Program-made: the position numbers and the translations under genes
NCBI RefSeq assembly: GCF_016654115.1
Contig: NZ_JAEQAZ010000116.1
Span: 1-42,946, forward strand
Length of the DNA stretch: 42,946 bases
Direction of reading: 5' to 3'
Origin: Streptomyces sp. MBT53
Lineage (GTDB): Bacteria; Actinomycetota; Actinomycetes; Streptomycetales; Streptomycetaceae
The notes under the pieces: generated by a model
Database searches by the model: none
Told to the model about the DNA's origin: nothing
What the model saw: only the letters and a program-made list of their open reading frames with translations
Shown: in pieces, positions 23,551 through 29,594 of the stretch
Position numbering within the stretch: position 1 is the stretch's first letter
Layout of the letters: every line of letters begins with the position of its first letter

Positions 23551-24843
23551 ATGCCGGAAGCCGCAGCAGTGCCAGTCGAGGACCCGCGGCCACCGCGCAA
23601 GCTCTACCGCAGCAGCGACGGACGCTGGCTCGGCGGAGTGGCGCGGGGGCTCGCCGGGCACCTCGGCCTGCCGGTGATCTGGGTGCGGCTGGTGTTCGTG
23701 GGCCTGTTCCTCGCGGACGGACTCGGCGCGCTGCTGTACGCCTCGTTCTGGTTCTTCGTGCCGCTCGGCATCGGCGGCGTCGCCGGCCAGCGACCCCCGT
23801 CACTCGTCTCCACCGAGACCTCGCCGGACGGCCGCCGCAGACTCGTCGCCCGCAAGCCGGACAAGGGCCAGATCGTCGCCCTGCTCCTCATGGTCGTCGT
23901 GGCGCTGGTCTTCGTCGGCAATGTGAATCTGGGCGACGGCGCCAAGGCCTATCTCTTCCCGGTCGTCCTCGTCGGCGCGGGCGTCGCCCTCGTCTGGCGC
24001 CAGGCGGACAACGCCCGCCGCGCCCGCTGGGCCGAGGTCGGCGGCCGTCGCCGTACGCTCAGCCTGCTGCGCGCGGGCGGCGGCGTCCTGCTGGTCACCG
24101 CCGGCGCCACCGCGATCTTCGTGCTGCAGGGCTCCGCCGCCCACCTCGGTTCGGTGCTCCAGGCCGCCCTCGCGGTCCTCGTCGGCATCACCCTGCTCGC
24201 CGGCCCGTACCTCGTGCGGATGACCCAGGATCTCTCCGAGGAGCGCCTGATGCGCATCCGCGCCCAGGAGCGCGCCGAGGTCGCCGCCCATGTCCACGAC
24301 TCCGTGCTGCACACCCTGACCCTGATCCAGCGCAACGCGGAGAGCCCGGCCGAGGTGCGCCGACTGGCCCGCGCCCAGGAGCGCGACCTGCGCGCCTGGC
24401 TCTACAAACCGGAGGGCACCGGCAAGGACGAGGCCGACGAACCCGACACCCTCGCCGAGGCGGTGCGGCGCAGCGCGGCCGAGGTCGAGGACAAGCACGG
24501 CGTCCCCCTCGAGGTCGTCATCGTCGGGGACTGCCCGCTCGACGAGAGAATCGGTGCCCAGATGCAGGCCGCGCGCGAGGCGATGGTGAACGCGGCCAAG
24601 TACGGTGGCGAGGGCGGCGCCGTGCAGGTCTACGCCGAGGTGGAGGGGAAGAAGGTCTTCGTGTCCGTCCGTGACCGCGGACCGGGCTTCGACCTCGACT
24701 CGATACCCGCCGACCGCATGGGCGTCAGAGAATCGATCATCGGCCGTATGGAGCGACACGGCGGCACGGCACGGCTGCGCGCGGTGCCCGACGGCGGTAC
24801 CGAGGTCGAGTTGGAGATGGAGAGGGCGGAGAAGACGTCATGA
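23551..24843 (+). CDS. PspC-type sensor histidine kinase (NarL/LiaS group)
   Basis: Predicted 430-residue membrane kinase. The N-terminus is a PspC domain (about 14-78: LYRSSDGRWLGGVARGLAGHLG then a span), followed by four more hydrophobic segments (about 110-225) with almost no extracellular loops, as in intramembrane-sensing kinases. The HisKA_3 dimerisation motif has phospho-acceptor His249 in AAHVHDSVLHTL. The ATPase domain shows the N box (REAMVNAAKYGG) and G box (RDRGPGFD). It autophosphorylates and passes phosphate to the regulator encoded at 24840, which overlaps by 4 nt (ATGA). ATG 23551 is taken over 23515 since homologous sequence begins after it. Envelope stress sensing is inferred from the PspC architecture. 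Confidence 0.9.
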   Translation: MPEAAAVPVEDPRPPRKLYRSSDGRWLGGVARGLAGHLGLPVIWVRLVFVGLFLADGLGALLYASFWFFVPLGIGGVAGQRPPSLVSTETSPDGRRRLVARKPDKGQIVALLLMVVVALVFVGNVNLGDGAKAYLFPVVLVGAGVALVWRQADNARRARWAEVGGRRRTLSLLRAGGGVLLVTAGATAIFVLQGSAAHLGSVLQAALAVLVGITLLAGPYLVRMTQDLSEERLMRIRAQERAEVAAHVHDSVLHTLTLIQRNAESPAEVRRLARAQERDLRAWLYKPEGTGKDEADEPDTLAEAVRRSAAEVEDKHGVPLEVVIVGDCPLDERIGAQMQAAREAMVNAAKYGGEGGAVQVYAEVEGKKVFVSVRDRGPGFDLDSIPADRMGVRESIIGRMERHGGTARLRAVPDGGTEVELEMERAEKTS

Positions 24844-25559
24844 GCGACGCGACCGAGACGAACGAGCCTGTGGAGCCGACCGGCGGGAGCGCGGGCGGGC
24901 GGCACGTGCGCGTGGTCCTCGTCGACGACCACCGCATGTTCCGTACGGGGGTCCAGGCGGAGATCGGCCGCACCGAGGAGACCGGTGTCGAGGTGGTCGG
25001 CGAGGCCGCGGACGTCGACCAGGCGGTCACGGTCATCACCGCGACCCGCCCCGAGGTGGTCCTCCTCGACGTCCACCTGCCGGGCGGCGGCGGGGTCGAA
25101 GTCCTGCGCCGCTGCGCCCCGTTGATGAGCGACGCCGAGCAGCCCGTCCGCTTCCTCGCGCTGTCCGTGTCGGACGCGGCGGAGGACGTGATCGGGGTGA
25201 TCCGCGGCGGTGCGCGCGGCTACGTCACCAAGACGATCACCGGCACGGACCTCGTCAACTCCGTCTTCCGGGTCCAGGAGGGCGACGCGGTCTTCTCCCC
25301 GCGGCTGGCCGGCTTCGTCCTCGACGCCTTCGCGTCGACCGACGCCCCGCCGGTCGACGAGGATCTCGACCGCCTCACCCAGCGCGAGCGCGAGGTTCTG
25401 CGCCTGATCGCCCGCGGTTACGCCTACAAGGAGATCGCCAAGCAGCTGTTCATCTCGGTGAAGACGGTCGAGTCCCATGTCTCGGCGGTGCTGCGCAAGC
25501 TCCAGCTGTCGAACCGGCACGAGCTGACCCGCTGGGCGACGGCCCGCCGACTGGTGTGA
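24840..25559 (+). CDS. LuxR/NarL-family response regulator
   Basis: Predicted 239-residue two-component regulator. After about 22 variable residues the receiver domain begins (VRVVLVDDHRMF, acidic pair Asp29/Asp30), with phospho-acceptor Asp77 in VVLLDVHLPGG and the conserved Lys in YVTKTITG. The C-terminal LuxR-type helix-turn-helix is complete (LTQREREVLRLIARGYAYKE, then the recognition helix in VKTVESHVSAVL). The start overlaps the kinase stop, so the two are coupled. Likely target: the divergent PspC promoter region, where repeated CCCTGA sites lie. It is convergent with the NlpC/P60 gene. Confidence 0.93.
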   Translation: MSDATETNEPVEPTGGSAGGRHVRVVLVDDHRMFRTGVQAEIGRTEETGVEVVGEAADVDQAVTVITATRPEVVLLDVHLPGGGGVEVLRRCAPLMSDAEQPVRFLALSVSDAAEDVIGVIRGGARGYVTKTITGTDLVNSVFRVQEGDAVFSPRLAGFVLDAFASTDAPPVDEDLDRLTQREREVLRLIARGYAYKEIAKQLFISVKTVESHVSAVLRKLQLSNRHELTRWATARRLV

Positions 25560-25615
25560 CCCGTAAGGGAGTTCACCTGGGGGAGCGTCGGGCGGGGCTG
25601 GGGTCGGCGGGGCCG

Positions 25616-26692
25616 TCACACGACCCGTGTCGCCCCGGCGAACGGCATCTGGTCGATCGGCGCCAGCCGCACTGGAGCGGTCGGGTTCGGGGCGTGGATC
25701 ATCTGGCCGTCGCCGACGTAGATGCCGACGTGGCTGATGCCCGAGTAGAAGAACACCAGGTCGCCGGGGCGCAGTTCGTCCCGGGAGACCCGCTGGCCGG
25801 CGTTGATCTGGGCGTAGGTCGTGCGGGGCAGCGAGACTCCGGCGGAGTTGTAGGCGGCCTGGACGAGGCCCGAGCAGTCGAAGGCGTTGGGGCCGGTCGC
25901 GCCCCAGACATACGGGCTGCCGAGCTTCTGGTAGGCGTAGGAAACGGCCGCCGCCGCACGGGAGTTGGGGGCGTCGGCCGTGGCGGCCGAGGAGCCGGGC
26001 GCGTGCAGCCCGTCCCGTGCCGTGGTCGCCGACCGTGAGGCGCGCCCCGAGGTGCCCGCGGTCTGCTCGACCTGGGTCCGCTGCTGCGGAGGCAGTGCGG
26101 ACAGCAGCCGTCGCGCCTGGTCCAGTTTCCCGTTGATGGTCTTCTTCTGCCGGCCGAGCTCTGCCTGCCGCGACTTCAGGGAGGTCAGCTCGATGTGCGC
26201 GGCGCCGCGCAACTGCTCGATCTCCCGCAGCTGTTGCCGTACGAGAGCGACGGCGGCCGTCTGCCGGTGGCCCGCACGGTCGGCGAACTCGGCGCCGTCC
26301 AGATACTGTTCGGGGTCGTTCGAGAGCATGAGCTGCACCGCGGGGTCGATGCCGCCGCTGCGGTACTGGGCGGCGGCCACGTAACCCAGCGCGTCCCGTG
26401 CCGAGTTGAGCTTCTCCGTCTTGCGCGCCGCCTCGTCCCGCAGGGTGTTCAGCTGCTTCTCGGCCGCGTCTGCCTTCTCCTTCGCGCCGTCGTACTTCTC
26501 GGTGGCCACCTCCGCCTCCTGGTACAGCTTGTCCACCTTGGCCTTGACCTGTGTCGGTGTCAGCTGTGGCTCGGCCTGCGAGGTCCCGTCGAAGCCGGTC
26601 GCCGTCGCCGCGCCCGCGAGGGCGATCGTGGCGGCGGTGCGGGCCGTATGGCCGCTGAGCGAGCGCTGTCGGGGCTTGCGGTGCGCTGCCAC
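25616..26692 (-). CDS. Secreted NlpC/P60 peptidoglycan hydrolase
   Basis: Predicted 358-residue cell-wall endopeptidase. Signal peptide at about 1-40 (basic start, then TIALAGAATATGF). A long coiled-coil (about 45-110 and 150-205) resembles those of RipA-type hydrolases and may occlude or position the enzyme. A Ser/Thr/Ala linker leads to the NlpC/P60 domain (about 247-358), with catalytic Cys273 in DCSGLVQ, His321 in SHVGIYVGDG and third residue His333 in IHAPNP. It cleaves stem-peptide bonds during growth or division. GTG 26692 is preceded by AAGGA at a rather long distance. A long 5' leader with a 13-bp hairpin lies upstream. Confidence 0.93.
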   Translation of the reverse strand: MAAHRKPRQRSLSGHTARTAATIALAGAATATGFDGTSQAEPQLTPTQVKAKVDKLYQEAEVATEKYDGAKEKADAAEKQLNTLRDEAARKTEKLNSARDALGYVAAAQYRSGGIDPAVQLMLSNDPEQYLDGAEFADRAGHRQTAAVALVRQQLREIEQLRGAAHIELTSLKSRQAELGRQKKTINGKLDQARRLLSALPPQQRTQVEQTAGTSGRASRSATTARDGLHAPGSSAATADAPNSRAAAAVSYAYQKLGSPYVWGATGPNAFDCSGLVQAAYNSAGVSLPRTTYAQINAGQRVSRDELRPGDLVFFYSGISHVGIYVGDGQMIHAPNPTAPVRLAPIDQMPFAGATRVV

Positions 26693-26744
26693 GTGGACTG
26701 CACGTCCTTTCGTACGACCGCCGGGGGAGCGGGCGGTTTGCGCG

Positions 26745-26785
26745 TCCGGCGGCGGCCCGCACAGGGGGAGCAGGCCGCCGCCGGA
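26745..26785 (-). other. Long hairpin in the 5' leader of the NlpC/P60 gene
   Basis: A perfect 13-bp GC-only stem (arms 26745-26757 and 26773-26785, core CCGGCGGCGGCC) with a 15-nt loop sits 53 nt before the start codon, within the inferred untranslated leader. It could act in translation control or mRNA stability. Confidence 0.5.
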
Positions 26786-26857
26786 CCTTCTCGGCGGTGG
26801 TGTCCGACGGCCGCCCCTGGTCCGGGCGGCGGTGGGGAGCCGGTCACCTGGTGGAGG

Positions 26858-26887
26858 ACGCTAAACCTGAAGATGACGGCCCGGTAA
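26858..26887 (-). promoter_or_regulatory. Candidate promoter of NlpC/P60 gene
   Basis: Minus strand: -35 TTACCG (26887-26882), 18-bp spacer, -10 TAGCGT (26863-26858). This predicts a leader of about 158 nt. The other NlpC/P60 gene has the same TAGCGT hexamer upstream. Confidence 0.4.
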
Positions 26888-27092
26888 CGCATGTACGGAA
26901 ATGATGTGAGGTGATCGTCTTTTGACGTCAAGTGACTGTGATTCCGGTCCGGGGCCACCGCCTTCGCGCGGCGCGCTGACCGATGCGGCGGTTCCGGCGC
27001 GGCGGGTGGTGACGCGGTGCTATGGGCCGCATATATGCAAGGTCATGTGGGTGGCAGGGCAGCCCGGTGTCGGCCGGTCCCGGACCCCTGCA
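26888..27092. other. Remainder of a 414-bp non-coding gap (26693-27106)
   Basis: Divergent promoter region between the NlpC/P60 gene and the small membrane gene. It includes a lower-GC stretch around 26880-26940. I see no ORF with Streptomyces codon bias and no c-di-AMP riboswitch. Confidence 0.5.
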
Positions 27093-27098
27093 TAGGCT
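27093..27098 (+). promoter_or_regulatory. -10 box of small membrane protein gene
   Basis: TAGGCT lies 8 nt before ATG 27107; with no Shine-Dalgarno in place, this suggests a leaderless transcript. No clear -35. Confidence 0.45.
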
Positions 27099-27106
27099 CC
27101 GGAACC

Positions 27107-27460
27107 ATGGACGTACTCATCCATCTCTTCGTCGGCCTGCACATCATCGGCATCGCCGCGCTGCTCGGCGGTTTCCTCACCCAGATGAAGGCGATGGGCC
27201 AGGGCACGGCCCGCTTCGTCCCCGGCATGCTGCACGGCGCGCTGACCATGCTGGTCACCGGCGCGATCCTGGTCGGCCTCAACCAGGCCGACGATCAGCA
27301 CGTCAACAACATCAAGATCGGCATCAAGCTCGCGCTGCTGGTCGTGATCCTCGGGCTCGTCTATGTGAAGCGGGACGAGGAGACCGTCGACAGGAACCAG
27401 TTCGCGCTGGTCGGCGGCCTCACCATGGTCAACATCTTCATCGCGGTCCTGTGGACGTGA
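27107..27460 (+). CDS. Small integral membrane protein
   Basis: Predicted 117-residue protein with four hydrophobic helices (about 4-25, 42-60, 70-88 and 97-116), and short loops (QADDQHVNNIK, KRDEETVDRNQ). No catalytic motif; I do not recognise a named family beyond conserved actinobacterial membrane protein. ATG 27107 is supported by the -10 box 8 nt upstream. Its 3' end overlaps the 3' end of the convergent TDT transporter gene by 23 bp, so the two mRNAs are antisense at their tails. Confidence 0.82.
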   Translation: MDVLIHLFVGLHIIGIAALLGGFLTQMKAMGQGTARFVPGMLHGALTMLVTGAILVGLNQADDQHVNNIKIGIKLALLVVILGLVYVKRDEETVDRNQFALVGGLTMVNIFIAVLWT

Positions 27461-28427
27461 CCCCGGACGTGCCGGCGCGATAGAACCGGACCGTCCCCGC
27501 GGCCACCACGAGCCAGGCCGCCACCGCGATCCACAGCACCACCTGCCCGGGCGTCCTGAGCCACGGGTCGTCCACGGCGCTGCCCACGGACAGCGTGGTC
27601 GCCGCCGTCATCCCGAGCGGGAACACCGTCGACCAGCGGCGCACGTCGTAGCGCAACCGGGGCCAGGCGATCTCGGCGGCCAGCAGCACCACGCACCAGG
27701 CCACATCGAGCACCAGCAGCGCCACGGTCACCGCTCGCAGGACGCCCCGGTCGTCGGAGTTCCACAGGTACAGGCGGGCGCTGTCGGCGGCGATCAGCTT
27801 CGACCCGGCCAGTGCCGACACAGCCAGGGCGCCGCCCACGATCCAGTGGTCGCCGGCTCCGATGATCACCTGCCGCCACTCGAAACGGGCCAGCGCGAAC
27901 CCGTAGAGGACCAGCCCGAACCAGAACAGCACCAGGGCCGTGTGCGCGAGCCAGGCCACCGACTCGGCCCCGGCGATCGTGGCCCCCAGCACGGCCAGCG
28001 ACTGGGTGGCCACACAGCCGAGGAACACCGTCCCGGGCATCCGCCCCCGCCAGTTCCCCAGGACCCGTACGAGCAGCCCCGGCCACAGCACCACCGCCAG
28101 TGCGAGCAGCGCCTCGGCCACGGTCTGCCGGCCCGCGATGGAGAACCGGGTGCCGAGTACGGCGGTCGCGGCGACTGCGGTCAGCGCACCGGGCGTCCCC
28201 GCCTCCGTGAGCCACCTCCGCCGGTCCCGCAGCAGCCGTACGGCGAAGTCCGCGGCCAGTCCCAGCCAGAAGGCGCAGGCCAGCGCGAAGGCGATACGGG
28301 ACAGCACCTCGTACCCGGTGAGATGCAGGCCGACCGAGACGATGCCGGTCGCCATGACGACGGCCCCGGCCGCCGGCGGACGCTGCGCCCACCAGGCGCG
28401 GAAACGGGAGGTACCGGTACCGGACAT
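27438..28427 (-). CDS. TDT / SLAC1-like transporter (tellurite-resistance/dicarboxylate family)
   Basis: Predicted 329-residue protein with about ten hydrophobic helices, the size and layout of the TehA/SLAC1/Mae1 (TDT) family of anion or dicarboxylate channels and sulfite exporters. First span PPAAGAVVMATGIVSVGL carries the family's early ATGI/V motif. Later helices include LFWFGLVLYGFALARFEW and STVFPLGMTAATTL, the latter resembling the conserved S-x-x-F-P-L/V-G motif near the end of the family. Substrate is undetermined. ATG 28427 lies 7 nt after a TAGCAT box, indicating leaderless translation. It is downstream of an unusual 29-bp-period repeat. Confidence 0.8.
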   Translation of the reverse strand: MSGTGTSRFRAWWAQRPPAAGAVVMATGIVSVGLHLTGYEVLSRIAFALACAFWLGLAADFAVRLLRDRRRWLTEAGTPGALTAVAATAVLGTRFSIAGRQTVAEALLALAVVLWPGLLVRVLGNWRGRMPGTVFLGCVATQSLAVLGATIAGAESVAWLAHTALVLFWFGLVLYGFALARFEWRQVIIGAGDHWIVGGALAVSALAGSKLIAADSARLYLWNSDDRGVLRAVTVALLVLDVAWCVVLLAAEIAWPRLRYDVRRWSTVFPLGMTAATTLSVGSAVDDPWLRTPGQVVLWIAVAAWLVVAAGTVRFYRAGTSGVTSTGPR

Positions 28428-28434
28428 GGTTTCG

Positions 28435-28440
28435 ATGCTA
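28435..28440 (-). promoter_or_regulatory. -10 box of TDT transporter gene (leaderless)
   Basis: TAGCAT (TANNNT) with 7 nt to the ATG on the minus strand. The 29-bp repeat array begins about 30 bp upstream, where an operator could sit. Confidence 0.5.
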
Positions 28441-28468
28441 GGGAGCCGTCCCGGTGCAGGCAGGGGGC

Positions 28469-28540
28469 CACGCGCGCGTGGAGCTCAAAAACACCTGCAC
28501 GCGTGCGTGGCCGTCAAAAACAGCCGCACGCGTGCGTGCC
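28469..28540. repeat. 29-bp-period direct repeats with palindromic core
   Basis: CACGCG-C/T-GCGTG cores start at 28469, 28498 and 28527, exactly 29 bp apart, with TCAAAAACA at the same place between each pair. Units 1 and 2 are near complete and the third is partial. In minus orientation each core is followed by a run of five T, so weak tandem terminators after the NlpC/P60 gene or a multi-site operator are both possible. Confidence 0.8.
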
Positions 28541-28552
28541 CACGGATTCCGC

Positions 28553-29362
28553 TCAGGCCGGCCGCACCACGCGGTGGATGACCGACGCGTCCCCGTAGTG
28601 GACCGACTCCTCGCGGACGTAGGCGCCGGGCTTCGGGGCGTGGATCATCATGCCGTCGCCCGCGTAGACACCGACGTGGCTGACGTCGTCGTGGAAGAAG
28701 ACCAGGTCACCGGGTTGCGCGTCGGCCAGGGGGACCGTCGTGCCCGCGTTCGCCTGGCCGGTGGTCCCGCGCGGGAGGGTGACTCCGGCGGCCTTCCAGG
28801 CGGCCTGGGCGAGGCCCGAGCAGTCGTACGAGCCGGGGCCCGCGGCACCCACGACGTACGGTTTGCCGACCTGGGCGCGGGCGAAGGCGACGGCCTGCCG
28901 TGCGAGTGCCGCTGCCGCCTCTTGGCGCTGCTGGCGCGCGGCCGACCGCGACAACAGCGCGCGTGCGGTGGAGAGCTTCTTCTGGACGGCGACCTTGGCC
29001 GTCCTCGGGTCGCTCCGCGTCCCGCCGGTGCTCTGGAGGCTCTCCGTCGTCGTGGACCGCTCCGTGACGTGCGCGTCGGCCGCGGCCTTGCGGCGGGCGG
29101 CCAGTCGGCTCATCAACTGGGCCTGGTCGTAGTGGTCGTGCGGGGTGGCGGTGAACGAACTGGGCTTTCCCCGCACGGAGTTGAATTTCTGGGTTCGCTT
29201 GGGCGCGCTGCGCCTCTCGGTCGCCGAATCCGCCCGGCGGTAGAGGTCGTCGATCTTCTGCTCGACCTCTCCGGGGCTCCGGTCGCCGCCGTCGTCGGCG
29301 GGGGTCCATATGCCTGCGATGCGCGAGCCCGCGGAACGCGGCTTGCGGTGCGACGACGCCAA
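28553..29362 (-). CDS. NlpC/P60-family protein lacking an evident signal peptide
   Basis: Predicted 269-residue protein. The C-terminal NlpC/P60 domain (about 155-269) is intact: catalytic Cys181 in DCSGLAQ, His229 in SHVGVYAGDG, His241 in IHAPKP. The N-terminus shares HRKPR and a short VEQKIDDLYRRADSATE segment with the paralogue at 25616, but the hydrophobic export segment is missing (GSRIAGIWTPADDGGDR instead) and the coiled-coil region is short and polar. TTG 29362 was chosen for GGAAGGAG 8 nt upstream; the longer frame from 29419 adds no signal peptide. It may be a decayed paralogue, use a non-classical route, or act on a different substrate. A -10-like TAGCGT lies at 29414-29409. Confidence 0.82.
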   Translation of the reverse strand: MASSHRKPRSAGSRIAGIWTPADDGGDRSPGEVEQKIDDLYRRADSATERRSAPKRTQKFNSVRGKPSSFTATPHDHYDQAQLMSRLAARRKAAADAHVTERSTTTESLQSTGGTRSDPRTAKVAVQKKLSTARALLSRSAARQQRQEAAAALARQAVAFARAQVGKPYVVGAAGPGSYDCSGLAQAAWKAAGVTLPRGTTGQANAGTTVPLADAQPGDLVFFHDDVSHVGVYAGDGMMIHAPKPGAYVREESVHYGDASVIHRVVRPA

Positions 29363-29408
29363 GGAGGCGACTCCTTCCGAGGTCGGTGGGGCCATGGAGC
29401 TTGATCGC

Positions 29409-29437
29409 ACGCTAACCAACTTGTGTGGCTTGTGTGA
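29409..29437 (-). promoter_or_regulatory. Promoter region of second NlpC/P60 gene with direct repeats
   Basis: TAGCGT (-10, 29414-29409) matches the -10 of the first NlpC/P60 gene. Two adjacent 9-bp repeats, plus-strand CTTGTGTGG and CTTGTGTGA (29420-29437), lie just upstream at -35 distance and may bind a regulator. Confidence 0.4.
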
Positions 29438-29562
29438 AGGTCGATGGCTGATATGCCTGATACGTTTGTGTGAACTCGGTCATGAGTGGGTCTGGCCGTC
29501 GCTGATCGCTATCGACCGGTTCTGGTCCGTGATTTTTCCCCAGTTCTCGGGGTGGCGGCCGG

Positions 29563-29585
29563 TTGTCAGTGGGGCGCCCTAAACT
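29563..29585 (+). promoter_or_regulatory. PafBC-type DNA-damage promoter of pcrA (perfect motif)
   Basis: TTGTCAGTG (29563-29571), 8-bp spacer, TAAACT (29580-29585). The ATG is only 9 nt after the -10, so the transcript is leaderless or nearly so, although GGAGGG (29587-29592) is also present in the DNA. Confidence 0.82.
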
Positions 29586-29594
29586 CGGAGGGCG

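Noticed and set aside
26693..26990. c-di-AMP (ydaO) riboswitch upstream of the NlpC/P60 gene
   Set aside because: Looked for because this class often controls wall hydrolases in actinobacteria; the conserved core elements I know are absent. The same check failed upstream of the M23 gene.
28469..28540. CRISPR-like array (29-bp period)
   Set aside because: Period covers the whole unit with no distinct spacers, only about 2.5 units, and no cas genes.
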